Source: an uncultured Caulobacterales bacterium
Lineage (GTDB): Bacteria; Pseudomonadota; Alphaproteobacteria; Caulobacterales; Caulobacteraceae
Direction of reading: 5' to 3'
Assembly: GCA_903884425.1 (NCBI GenBank)
Contig: CAISEP010000014.1
Span: 248,001-312,000, forward strand
Length of the DNA: 64,000 bases
The translations under genes were made by a program, and so were the position numbers. Within the stretch, counting starts at the first letter, position 1. Every line of letters begins with the position of its first letter. The notes under the pieces are model-generated. The model made no database searches. It was given only the letters and a program-made list of their open reading frames with translations, and was not told where the DNA came from. This document shows positions 56,611-64,000 of this stretch, in pieces.

Positions 56611-57687
56611 GTGTCTGACCCAATAGTTCTTTCGATTGACGCCATGGGAGGCGATCACGGCCCGCCGGTGACGGTGGCCGGGGCCGACCTTGCCCTGGAC
56701 CGCTTCGGCACCCGGCCGGTCCGCTTCCTGTTCCACGGCGACGAGGCCCGCATCCGGGCGGAACTGGCGCGATATCCCCGGCTCGCGGACCGCGCCTCGG
56801 TCCGCCACACCGAGACTGTGATCTCCGGCGACGAGAAGCCCGCCCAGGCGCTGCGTCGGGGCAAGGGCACCAGCCTGTGGAACGCCGTCGAGGCCCTGCG
56901 CGCCGGGGACGCCCATGCCGCCGTGTCCGGAGGCAATACCGGGGCCCTGATGGCCATTTCCAAGCTGATCCTGCGGATGGTGGGCGGGTCCGACCGCCCG
57001 GCGATCGTGGCCGGCTGGCCGACCCTGACGGGCGTCACGGCCGTGCTGGATGTCGGGGCCAATATCGACTGCGATGCCGACCAGCTGGTGGAGTTCGCGA
57101 TCCTGGGATCGGCCTTCTATGCCGCAGTTTACGGGGGGGACGGGGCCCCGCGCCCGACCGTGGCGCTGCTGAACGTGGGCTCAGAGGACATGAAGGGCCA
57201 CCAGGAGGTGCGCGATGCCCATGCCATCCTGCGCGCCGGCAAGCTGGACCTGGACTATCGCGGCTTCGTCGAGGGCAACGACATTGCCATGGGGGCGGTG
57301 AACGTCATCGTCACCGACGGCTTCACCGGCAATGTGGCCCTGAAGACGGGGGAGGGGATGGCCCGCTTCTTTGCCGCCACGCTGCGCGAGGCCCTGAGTT
57401 CCAGCCTGATGAACAAGGCCGGCGCGGTCCTCGCGTCCGGGGCCCTGAAGGCCCTCAGGACCCGCCTCGACCCCAGCTCCGTCAACGGCGGTCCCCTGCT
57501 CGGCCTGAACGGCACCGTGGTGAAGAGCCACGGCGGGGCCGACGCCCGGGGCCTGGCCAATGCCTATCTGGTCGCTGCCAACCTCGCCGGCAGCACCTAT
57601 CTCCAGGACGTGGCGCGGAACATGGCGCGGCTCTCCGCACCGGACGCGAGCCCTGAGGTGGAACCCTCGACGGGGAGTGCGGCGTGA
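56611..57687 (+). CDS. plsX: phosphate acyltransferase PlsX
   Basis: Makes acyl-phosphate from acyl-ACP for phospholipid synthesis. The 358 residues from GTG 56611 begin VLSIDAMGGDHGPPVTVAGA and contain VSGGNTGALMAISKLIL, DVGANIDCDADQLVEFAILG, VGSEDMKGHQEVRDAHAIL and VKSHGGADARGLANA. AGGGAG lies 14 bases upstream, a long spacing, so the start may shift. The stop overlaps fabH as GTGA. Confidence 0.95.
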   Translation: MSDPIVLSIDAMGGDHGPPVTVAGADLALDRFGTRPVRFLFHGDEARIRAELARYPRLADRASVRHTETVISGDEKPAQALRRGKGTSLWNAVEALRAGDAHAAVSGGNTGALMAISKLILRMVGGSDRPAIVAGWPTLTGVTAVLDVGANIDCDADQLVEFAILGSAFYAAVYGGDGAPRPTVALLNVGSEDMKGHQEVRDAHAILRAGKLDLDYRGFVEGNDIAMGAVNVIVTDGFTGNVALKTGEGMARFFAATLREALSSSLMNKAGAVLASGALKALRTRLDPSSVNGGPLLGLNGTVVKSHGGADARGLANAYLVAANLAGSTYLQDVARNMARLSAPDASPEVEPSTGSAA

Positions 57688-58661
57688 CGGTGATCCGCAG
57701 TGTGATGACCGGGGTAGGGGGCTATCTGCCGCCGGACGTGGTGACCAATGACGACCTTGCCCGCACCGTCGATACCTCCGACGCCTGGATCCGGGAGCGG
57801 ACGGGCATCCGGGCCCGGCACCGGGCGGCGCCGGACCAGGCGACCTCCGACCTGGCGGTGGAGGCGGCCCGGGCGGCCCTGACCGATGCCGGGATCACCG
57901 CCGCGGACATCGACCTGATCATCGTGGCCACCACCACGCCGGACCTGACCTTCCCCGCCGTGGCCGCCATGGTCCAGCGCAAGCTGGGCGCGCCGGTGGG
58001 CATCGCCTTCGACGTCCAGGCGGTGTGCAGCGGCTTTGTCTATGCCATGGCCGTGGCCGACGGCTTCCTGACCCGCGGCCATGCCCGCCGGGCCCTGGTG
58101 ATCGGGGCGGAGTGCATGACCCGCCTGCTCGACTACCAGGACCGCACCACCTGCGTGCTGTTCGGCGACGGGGCCGGGGCCGTGGTGCTGGAGGCGCAGG
58201 AAGCGGCCGGGACGCCGCAGGATCGCGGCCTGATCGGCTTTGCGCTCCGGTGCGACGGCACCAAGCAGGACCTGCTCTATGTGGACGGCGGACCGTCCAC
58301 CACCGGCAGCGTCGGCCATCTGCGCATGCAGGGCCAGCAGGTCTTCCGCAATGCCGTCGTCAACATCGCCGAGGCGGTGGAGGCCGCGGCCCGGGCCGCC
58401 GGCATCGCGGTCCAGGACGTGGACTGGTTCATTCCCCACCAGGCCAACCAGCGGATCCTGCTGGGCGTGGCCCATCGCCTGGGGCTGGACGAGGCCAAGG
58501 TGGTGTCCACCGTGGCAGACCATGCCAACACCTCCGCCGCCTCGATCCCCCTGGCCCTGGCCACGGCCATGGCCGACGGGCGGGTGAAGCGGGGGGACCT
58601 GCTGCTGATGGAGGCCATGGGCGGCGGTCTGACCTGGGGTGCCTGCGCCGTCCGATTCTAG
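57684..58661 (+). CDS. fabH: beta-ketoacyl-ACP synthase III
   Basis: Starts fatty acid synthesis from acetyl-CoA and malonyl-ACP. The 325 residues have the catalytic Cys in FDVQAVCSGFVYAMA, His in WFIPHQANQRIL and Asn in DHANTSAASIPLAL. The GTG start overlaps plsX, so the two are coupled. The order plsX-fabH-ihfA-merR is conserved in proteobacteria. Confidence 0.96.
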   Translation: MTVIRSVMTGVGGYLPPDVVTNDDLARTVDTSDAWIRERTGIRARHRAAPDQATSDLAVEAARAALTDAGITAADIDLIIVATTTPDLTFPAVAAMVQRKLGAPVGIAFDVQAVCSGFVYAMAVADGFLTRGHARRALVIGAECMTRLLDYQDRTTCVLFGDGAGAVVLEAQEAAGTPQDRGLIGFALRCDGTKQDLLYVDGGPSTTGSVGHLRMQGQQVFRNAVVNIAEAVEAAARAAGIAVQDVDWFIPHQANQRILLGVAHRLGLDEAKVVSTVADHANTSAASIPLALATAMADGRVKRGDLLLMEAMGGGLTWGACAVRF

Positions 58662-58752
58662 GGGCCGATCCAGAGTCCTTTCGAACCCTTTGACTTCCCG
58701 TGGTTTTCGCGGCATCAACGATGTTGGCTGTTTTCTATCGGGGCGGGGTAAT

Positions 58753-59082
58753 ATGACAAAAGGCCGCACATTGACGCGCGCGGACCTGGCCGAAGCGGTG
58801 CATCAGGACGTGGGACTGACCCGTCAGGATTGCGCCGGTCTGGTGGAGCGCACCCTCGACCTGGTCGCCGAGGCCCTCGAGGCGGGCGAAACCGTCAAAC
58901 TGTCCGGGTTCGGTGTGTTCCAGGTCCGTGCCAAGCGGGCCCGCATGGGGCGCAATCCCAAGACCGGCGCGCCGGCGGCCATCGACCCCCGCCGGGTCAT
59001 CAGCTTCCGCGCCTCCCAGGTGATGAAGGCGCAGATCGACGGCTCCCCCGCCGCCCACGCCAACGGGGAACAGGAGCGCTGA
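58753..59082 (+). CDS. ihfA: integration host factor alpha subunit
   Basis: DNA-bending protein that works with IhfB. The 109 residues have TLTRADLAEAVHQDVGLTRQ, KLSGFGVFQVRAKRARMGRN and the intercalating Pro in GRNPKTGAPAAI. ATG 58753 has GGGGCGGGGT upstream. It follows fabH after 91 bases and merR starts two bases after it. Confidence 0.94.
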   Translation: MTKGRTLTRADLAEAVHQDVGLTRQDCAGLVERTLDLVAEALEAGETVKLSGFGVFQVRAKRARMGRNPKTGAPAAIDPRRVISFRASQVMKAQIDGSPAAHANGEQER

Positions 59083-59084
59083 CC

Positions 59085-59522
59085 GTGACGGTCGCGAAGG
59101 GCCCCGACGCGTTTCGCACGATCTCCGAAGCCGCGGTGGAACTCGGCGTGCCGCAGCACGTCCTGCGGTTCTGGGAAACCAAGTTCTCCTTCATCCGCCC
59201 CATGAAGCGGGCGGGCGGACGGCGCTTCTACCGGCGCCAGGACATCGAGATCCTGCGCGGGGTGCGGACCCTGCTCCACGACGAAGGCTACACGATCAAG
59301 GGCGTCCAGCGCCTGCACAAGGAGCAGGGGGCGAAGTGCCTGCTGGCCGCGGCCGGCGGCGGCGGTGCCGACACCCGACCGGAGGCCGCACCCGCAGCGG
59401 CACCCTCGATGGCGCTCGCCGGAACCCCCTTGTCCGACACCACCCGGGCCCGTCTGAACGAGGTGCTGGACGATCTGGAATCGGTCAAGGCGCGCATCGA
59501 CCGACTGCTGGCAAGGTCCTGA
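59085..59522 (+). CDS. MerR family transcriptional regulator
   Basis: A 145-residue regulator with the MerR winged helix (FRTISEAAVELGVPQHVLRF, then WETKFSFIRPMKRAGGRRFY, RRQDIEIL) and a short C-terminal coiled coil (ARLNEVLDDLESVKARIDRL) after an Ala/Pro linker. GTG 59085 follows AGGAG by eight bases. This gene after ihfA is the usual neighbour in proteobacteria; its effector is unknown and no metal-binding Cys is present apart from one in GAKCLLA. Confidence 0.9.
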   Translation: MTVAKGPDAFRTISEAAVELGVPQHVLRFWETKFSFIRPMKRAGGRRFYRRQDIEILRGVRTLLHDEGYTIKGVQRLHKEQGAKCLLAAAGGGGADTRPEAAPAAAPSMALAGTPLSDTTRARLNEVLDDLESVKARIDRLLARS

Positions 59523-59578
59523 CCGGAGGGCTCCGGAGGAGGGGCCCGCTTTTTCCGTGATGTTGGAGACTTTCCGCA

Positions 59579-59607
59579 TTGCCGCCGACGAGGGGGCTCT
59601 CTATAAC
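59579..59607 (+). promoter_or_regulatory. tRNA-Pro promoter
   Basis: TTGCCG, 17-base spacer, TATAAC, 18 bases before the tRNA 5' end. Confidence 0.5.
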
Positions 59608-59625
59608 GCCCGTCCACTGAGATGT

Positions 59626-59702
<77 letters not shown>

Positions 59703-59771
59703 TTTTCCGAACCGGCCCCCCAGCTTGCCGGTTCAGGACCAGACCCTGGTCCATTCGTCCTCTACGGTCGT

Positions 59772-59978
59772 TCAGCCTTCGCCGCCGCCCCGATTCATCC
59801 AGCTCAGCAGCGGCAGGATCGGCGCACCCCAGGCGAGGCCCGCCACGGCGAAATAGACGCCCTTCACCCAGGCCAGGTCCGGCAGGTGTTCGCCCACCAT
59901 TACCACCCCCACGGCATAGGCGCAGACAAAGGCCACCAGCAGGAAGGCCCCGATGAATTTCCGTGTCCGCACGCCCAT
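59772..59978 (-). CDS. DUF2842 small membrane protein
   Basis: A 68-residue protein with two membrane segments (KFIGAFLLVAFVCAYAVGVV and WVKGVYFAVAGLAWGAPILP) and the conserved end PLLSWMNR. It matches the DUF2842 pattern of small alphaproteobacterial inner-membrane proteins. It is divergent from ctaA, an arrangement I have seen before in this class; a role near cytochrome oxidase assembly would be guesswork. Confidence 0.85.
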   Translation of the reverse strand: MGVRTRKFIGAFLLVAFVCAYAVGVVMVGEHLPDLAWVKGVYFAVAGLAWGAPILPLLSWMNRGGGEG

Positions 59979-60135
59979 TTCGTCGCTCCCCGACCTGTCG
60001 GCCGCCGCCGCTTCCCGCTAGATAGGGGTTTTGCCGCCGGAATACACTTCTCTTTGCTCAGGCCCCTGATCCCCGTGGACGGACGCGCTGCCAGGCGCTA
60101 GTCAGCAGGGTTCTTGCTCAAGGAAGTATCAGGCC

Positions 60136-61179
60136 ATGCGCTGGAGCTACAATCTGGAAAGGTCCTATTCCGCGGCCTTGTGGCTCTTCGCCGTGGCGGG
60201 TCTGGTCTATGCCATGGTGGTGGTCGGCGGCGCGACCCGGCTGACGGGGTCGGGCCTGTCCATCACCGAATGGAAGCCGATCCTGGGGGTGATCCCGCCG
60301 ATCAGCGAGCATGGCTGGGCCGAGGCCTTCGAGAAGTACAAGCACATCCCCCAGTACCGCTTCATCAATGCCGGCATGACGCTGGCGGCGTTCAAGGGCA
60401 TCTACTGGTGGGAGTGGGCGCACCGGCTGCTGGGTCGGATCGTGGGCCTGGTGTTCATCGTCCCGTTCGTGGCCCTGCTGGCGACCCGGTCGATCCCGCG
60501 GCGCCTGATCTGGCGGTGCTGGGTGCTGCTGGTGCTGGGCGGTCTGCAGGGTTTTGTCGGCTGGTGGATGGTGTCCAGCGGCCTGGACCGAGGGGTCGCC
60601 GTGGCCCCGGAGCGTCTGGCCGTCCATCTGGGGATGGCCCTGATCATCTTCAGCGGCTGTGTCTGGACGGGGCTGGAAGCCTGGTTCGGACGGGGTCGCA
60701 ACGTGCTGGGCATGGACACGCCATGGCGCTGGTCCGCCGGCGGTCTGGTGGGCCTGACCTATCTCCAGTGCCTGCTGGGGGCCCTGGTGGCCGGCAACCA
60801 TGCGGGGCGGGTCTACAATGACTGGCCGATGATGAACGGCCGCCTGATCCCGAGCGACTATGTGGAAGCGGCCCGCGGGCTCGGGGCCTCCCTGGTCCAT
60901 GGCCAGGCTGCGGTCCAGTTCAATCACCGCCTTGTGGGCTATGTCCTGTTCACAGCCGTGATCCTGTTCGCGGTTCAGGTGACCCGGGCCCGGGGCGTGG
61001 CGCAGCCGGTCCGCCGGACCAGCTACTGGCTGGCGGGGCTGGTCCTGCTGCAGGCTCTCCTCGGCATATTCACCCTGCGCATCGGCGACCCCCTGTGGCT
61101 GGCCATGTGCCACCAGATCTTCGCCGTGGTGGTGCTGACCTGGTCGATCCTGCTGGCCTGGCGGGCCCTGCGGAACTGA
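60136..61179 (+). CDS. ctaA: heme A synthase, type 2
   Basis: Oxidises heme O to heme A for cytochrome oxidase (COX15 type). The 347 residues have about eight membrane spans. The haem-ligand His are in WWEWAHRLLGRIVG, AVHLGMALIIF, QFNHRLVGYVLF and AMCHQIFAVVVL, and TRLTGSGLSITEWKPILGVI is diagnostic. The type 2 form lacks the extracellular Cys pair. Promoter not identified with certainty; 187 bases separate it from rplM. Confidence 0.95.
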   Translation: MRWSYNLERSYSAALWLFAVAGLVYAMVVVGGATRLTGSGLSITEWKPILGVIPPISEHGWAEAFEKYKHIPQYRFINAGMTLAAFKGIYWWEWAHRLLGRIVGLVFIVPFVALLATRSIPRRLIWRCWVLLVLGGLQGFVGWWMVSSGLDRGVAVAPERLAVHLGMALIIFSGCVWTGLEAWFGRGRNVLGMDTPWRWSAGGLVGLTYLQCLLGALVAGNHAGRVYNDWPMMNGRLIPSDYVEAARGLGASLVHGQAAVQFNHRLVGYVLFTAVILFAVQVTRARGVAQPVRRTSYWLAGLVLLQALLGIFTLRIGDPLWLAMCHQIFAVVVLTWSILLAWRALRN

Positions 61180-61271
61180 GCTTTCCTCGAAATAGTTGCG
61201 GTATCATATTACCGAAACTGAAAAGATGAGCAAAAACAACGGGATTGCGCCTGTTTGCACAAACAGTCCTG

Positions 61272-61300
61272 TTGACATGGGCCGTCGTCCCCCCTAGACA
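61272..61300 (+). promoter_or_regulatory. rplM-rpsI promoter
   Basis: A consensus TTGACA, 17-base spacer and TAGACA, predicting a short leader of about 60 bases before rplM. A small CGGTA-n6-TACCG repeat lies upstream at 61199-61214. Confidence 0.6.
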
Positions 61301-61366
61301 CCCCGCTTCCGTCGTTCGTGCCGCCGTCAGGGGGCGCGGGTGACCTCATCATCTGGATGACTTTCG

Positions 61367-61840
61367 ATGCAAAAGACCACGGTTTCGCTGAAGCCGGCGG
61401 ACGTCGAGAAGAAGTGGATCGTGATTGACGCAGAGAACGCCGTCGTGGGCCGCCTCGCTTCCTTCATCGCCATGCGTCTTCGCGGCAAGCACCGCCCCGA
61501 CTACACCCCCCATGTGGACTGCGGCGACTTTGTCGTCGTCGTGAACGCCGACAAGGTGAAGTTCACCGGCCGCAAGCTCGACCAGAAGACCTACTACTGG
61601 CACACGGGCCATCCGGGCGGCATCAAGGAACGGACCGCGGGCAAGATCCTCGGCGGCCGCTTCCCGGAACGCATCCTGATGAAGGCGGTGGAGCGCATGC
61701 TCCCCAAGGAAAGCCCTCTGGCCCGCAAGCAGCTGACCCACCTGCGGGTCTATGCCTCGGCCGAGCATCCGCACGAAGCCCAGGCCCCTGAAACAATCGC
61801 GTTCGCCGACCTGAACGCCAAGAACGTTCGGAGCCAGTAA
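61367..61840 (+). CDS. rplM: 50S ribosomal protein L13
   Basis: Early assembly protein of the large subunit. The 157 residues have [40 protein letters not shown] and the [20 protein letters not shown] segment. Two bases separate its stop region from rpsI, with which it forms the universal L13-S9 operon. Confidence 0.98.
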   Translation: MQKTTVSLKPADVEKKWIVIDAENAVVGRLASFIAMRLRGKHRPDYTPHVDCGDFVVVVNADKVKFTGRKLDQKTYYWHTGHPGGIKERTAGKILGGRFPERILMKAVERMLPKESPLARKQLTHLRVYASAEHPHEAQAPETIAFADLNAKNVRSQ

Positions 61841-61842
61841 TC

Positions 61843-62337
61843 ATGTCCGACACCCCCCAGACGGAAGCCGCCACCGGCTTCGACGCCCTGAAGGGCCTCG
61901 GCACCGTCGCCGCCGAATCCTCGGCGCCGAAGGAACCGCAGATCGACAAGTACGGTCGCGCCTACGCCACCGGAAAGCGCAAGAACGCCATTGCCAAGGT
62001 GTGGATCAAGCCGGGCTCCGGCAAGATCACCATCAATGACCGGGACCAGACGGTGTATTTCGCCCGTCCGGTGCTGCGCATGATGATCGCCCAGCCGCTG
62101 GCCGTGTGCGACCGCTCCACCCAGTTCGACGTGGTCGTCTCGGTGAAGGGCTCGGGCCTGTCCGGTCAGGCCGGCGCGATCCGTCACGGCATCTCCAAGG
62201 CGCTCACCTATTACGAGCCGGGCCTGCGTCCGGTGCTGAAGCCGCACGGCTTCCTCACCCGCGACAGCCGCGTGGTCGAGCGCAAGAAGTACGGCCGTGC
62301 CAAGGCGCGTCGTAGCTTCCAGTTCTCCAAGCGCTAA
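61843..62337 (+). CDS. rpsI: 30S ribosomal protein S9
   Basis: The C-terminal tail reaches the P-site tRNA. The 164 residues have an acidic N-terminal extension (~45 residues) typical of alphaproteobacteria, then [20 protein letters not shown] and the basic ending [19 protein letters not shown] hairpin terminator follows after 27 bases. Confidence 0.98.
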   Translation: MSDTPQTEAATGFDALKGLGTVAAESSAPKEPQIDKYGRAYATGKRKNAIAKVWIKPGSGKITINDRDQTVYFARPVLRMMIAQPLAVCDRSTQFDVVVSVKGSGLSGQAGAIRHGISKALTYYEPGLRPVLKPHGFLTRDSRVVERKKYGRAKARRSFQFSKR

Positions 62338-62364
62338 ACCGCTCGGTATCTGCGATATCGGAAG

Positions 62365-62394
62365 GGGCGCTTCGGGGAACCGAGGCGCCCTTTT
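62365..62394 (+). terminator. terminator after rpsI
   Basis: GGGCGCTTCGG, loop GGAA, CCGAGGCGCCC, then TTTT. An 11-bp stem with one wobble pair. Confidence 0.85.
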
Positions 62395-62431
62395 CGTTTG
62401 TGCTGCTGCGTTCTGATCCACGGAGGCGACC

Positions 62432-63379
62432 ATGGCCCTGAAGGTGTTCATCGACGGCGAGGCGGGGACCACCGGCCTGCAGATCCGCGACCGGCTGACG
62501 CCGCGACCGGACGTGGCCCTGATCCAGCTGCCCGACGACCGGCGCAAGGAGACCGCGGCCCGCCGTGAGGCCCTGAATGCCGCCGACATCGTCATCCTGT
62601 GCCTGCCGGACGACGCCGCGCGGGATGCCGTGCGGCTGATCGACAACCGGACCACCCGGGTGATCGACGCCTCCACCGCCTTCCGCATCGCGCCGGACTG
62701 GGTCTACGGCTTTCCGGAGCTGGCCCCGGGCCAGCGGGACGCCGTCCGCCAGGCGATGCGGGTGTCCAACCCCGGCTGCTATCCCACGGGCTTCCTGGCC
62801 CTGGTGCGGCCGCTCGTGGTGGCCGGTCTGGTGCCCGCCGACTGGCCGGTCACCGTGAACGCCGTGTCCGGCTATACGGGCGGCGGCAAGGCCATGATCG
62901 CCGAGTTCGAGGACGAGGGGGGGGCGACCTACAGCCACGACGCCTACCGGATCTATGCCACCCATCTCGGCCACAAGCATGTGCCGGAGATGCAGCGGCA
63001 TGCCGGCCTTGCGCATCCGCCGCTGTTCACCCCGGCGGTCGGGCGCTACGCCCAGGGGATGATCGTGGAGGTGCCTCTGCAGCTGTTCGCCCTGCCGACC
63101 CGTCCCTCCCTCGAGCGGGTGCGCGAGGTGCTCGCCGCCGCCTATGCGGGGGAGCGGTTCGTCAGCGTGGCCACGGCGGAGGAGACCGCGAACCTGAAGG
63201 CCCTGCAGCCGGAGGCCCTGAACGGGACCAACGCCCTGAAGCTCTTCGTGTTCGGGGATGCGGCCGCGGGCCAGGCCCGGCTGGTGGCCCTGCTGGACAA
63301 TCTGGGCAAGGGCGCGTCGGGCGCGGCGGTGCAGAGCCTGAACCTGATGGCGGGCTTCGACGAGGCCACGGGCCTGTGA
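62432..63379 (+). CDS. argC: N-acetyl-gamma-glutamyl-phosphate reductase (type 2)
   Basis: Third step of arginine synthesis. The 315 residues have the NADP loop VFIDGEAGTTGLQIRDRL, CLPDDAARDAV and the catalytic Cys in VSNPGCYPTGFLALVRPL. The shorter length and the GEAGTTG start place it in the type 2 group. GGAGG lies six bases before the ATG. Placement after rplM-rpsI is common in alphaproteobacteria. Confidence 0.96.
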   Translation: MALKVFIDGEAGTTGLQIRDRLTPRPDVALIQLPDDRRKETAARREALNAADIVILCLPDDAARDAVRLIDNRTTRVIDASTAFRIAPDWVYGFPELAPGQRDAVRQAMRVSNPGCYPTGFLALVRPLVVAGLVPADWPVTVNAVSGYTGGGKAMIAEFEDEGGATYSHDAYRIYATHLGHKHVPEMQRHAGLAHPPLFTPAVGRYAQGMIVEVPLQLFALPTRPSLERVREVLAAAYAGERFVSVATAEETANLKALQPEALNGTNALKLFVFGDAAAGQARLVALLDNLGKGASGAAVQSLNLMAGFDEATGL

Positions 63380-63385
63380 GGCCGT

Positions 63386-63406
63386 GACGGGGCCTGAAGC
63401 CCCGTC
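63386..63406. terminator. hairpin between convergent argC and phaC
   Basis: A perfect GACGGGGC/GCCCCGTC stem with a CTGAA loop. No T-tract follows on either strand, so termination is likely but not certain. Confidence 0.45.
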
Positions 63407-63412
63407 TGCCCG

Positions 63413-64000
63413 TCAGGCGGCGTCGGAGCGCACCTTCACATAGGTGCCCGGCGCATCGCCCAGGGGCTTCAGCGGTCCCTTGGCCGGATCCCGCGCCGGG
63501 ACCTTCTTGCCGGACAGGGGGGCCAGCCAGCCCAGCCAGTGCGGCCACCAGCTGCCCGGATGCTCCACCGCCCCGGCCTGCCATTCCTCGAGGGTGTCGG
63601 GGAGGGCGTCATTGGTCCAGTGCTGGTACTTCTTCGCGTCCGGATGGTTGATCACCCCGGCGATGTGACCGGAGCCCGCCAGCGTCATCCGGGTCGGGCC
63701 GCCGAACAGCTTGGCCCCCCGAAACACCGAGCGCATGGGGGCGATGTGGTCCTCGCGGCTCGCCTGGACATAGACCGGCTGGGTGATGGCCCCCGGGTCG
63801 AGGTGGACCCCGGCCAGCTCCAGCGTACCCCTGGACAGGGCATTGTCCTGATAGAAGCGGCGAAGATACTGCATGTGCAGGGTCTTGGGCATGCGCGTCT
63901 GGTCGGAGTTCCAGAACAGAAGGTCGAAGGGCGTCGGGTCCTTGCCCATCAGGTAGTTGTTCACGAAGAACGACCAGATCAGGTCATTGGCCCGCAGCAT
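63413..64000 (-). CDS. phaC: class I poly(3-hydroxyalkanoate) synthase, C-terminal part
   Basis: Polymerises hydroxyacyl-CoA into storage polyester. The visible 195 residues are the end of the enzyme: FFVNNYLMGKDPTPFDLLFW, the catalytic Asp in VYVQASREDHIAP and the catalytic His in MTLAGSGHIAGVINHP, then WTNDALPDTLEEWQAGA. The N-terminal part with the active Cys lies beyond the right edge; an ATG at the very edge is internal. Convergent with argC. Confidence 0.95.
   Translation of the reverse strand: MLRANDLIWSFFVNNYLMGKDPTPFDLLFWNSDQTRMPKTLHMQYLRRFYQDNALSRGTLELAGVHLDPGAITQPVYVQASREDHIAPMRSVFRGAKLFGGPTRMTLAGSGHIAGVINHPDAKKYQHWTNDALPDTLEEWQAGAVEHPGSWWPHWLGWLAPLSGKKVPARDPAKGPLKPLGDAPGTYVKVRSDAA

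Noticed and set aside
61226-61297. 23-codon frame ATGAGC... in the rplM leader
   Set aside because: No ribosome site, and it runs into the rplM promoter; probably chance.

Overview
The window is a contiguous piece of a GC-rich alphaproteobacterial chromosome. The best fit is a Rhodospirillales-like lineage, judged from gene content and order because no database search was possible. The markers are 5-aminolevulinate synthase (C4 haem pathway), a MucR regulator, a PopZ-type polar protein, a Bpt-type leucyltransferase, a cytochrome bc1 assembly chaperone, type 2 heme A synthase, two DUF2336 proteins and a class I PHA synthase. Almost everything is core housekeeping sequence with tightly packed, often overlapping genes (ATGA and GTGA junctions).

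Layout. 1-4655: queuosine genes tgt (cut by the left edge) and queA, a cyclophilin, a small lytic transglycosylase and a CaiB-type CoA transferase. 4800-9426: two DUF2336 paralogues enclose a NUDIX hydrolase, an orphan Hpt protein and NAD kinase. 9612-11075: a class II aldolase and a glutathione S-transferase. 11285-15406: ATP-grasp / alpha-E / transglutaminase cassette, then an exported beta-strand-rich protein where the Anbu protease gene would often lie. 15407-17274: a visibly AT-richer accessory patch holding the C-terminal scar of a phage terminase, a two-gene HTH plus exported-protein operon and non-coding DNA with an inverted repeat; it ends at tRNA-Asn and tRNA-Cys. 17856-22075: pcm-like gene, popZ and valS. 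22184-28177: AMP-forming ligase, three consecutive methyltransferases and an acyl-CoA dehydrogenase. 28352-39042: rpoZ, relA/spoT, an exported unknown, pyrE, pdxJ, acpS, lepB, rnc, era, recO, parC, nearly all on the + strand. 39049-47452: bpt, orphan motB, flavin reductase, hemB, a membrane protein, an M16 peptidase and hemA. 47548-54671: mucR, glyA, nrdR, nusB, thiL, a FliL-like exported protein and hppA. 54781-59702: bamE and the divergent operon chaperone-yceD-plsX-fabH, then ihfA, a MerR gene and tRNA-Pro. 59772-64000: DUF2842, ctaA, rplM-rpsI, argC and the C-terminal part of phaC.

How the genes work together: hemB and hemA supply haem, ctaA and the bc1 chaperone use it in respiration, and hppA adds a pyrophosphate-driven proton pump. 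plsX, fabH and acpS start lipid synthesis. nrdR, nusB, rpoZ, relA and mucR set global gene expression.

The most interesting points are the apparent CTG start of the RelA/SpoT gene behind a perfect AGGAGG, the Anbu-less cassette with its exported companion, the DUF2336 pair around an orphan Hpt protein, the decayed prophage patch with its HTH/exported-protein operon, a MucR that lacks the zinc-binding histidines, and a periplasmic FliL-like protein in a window that also holds an orphan motB.
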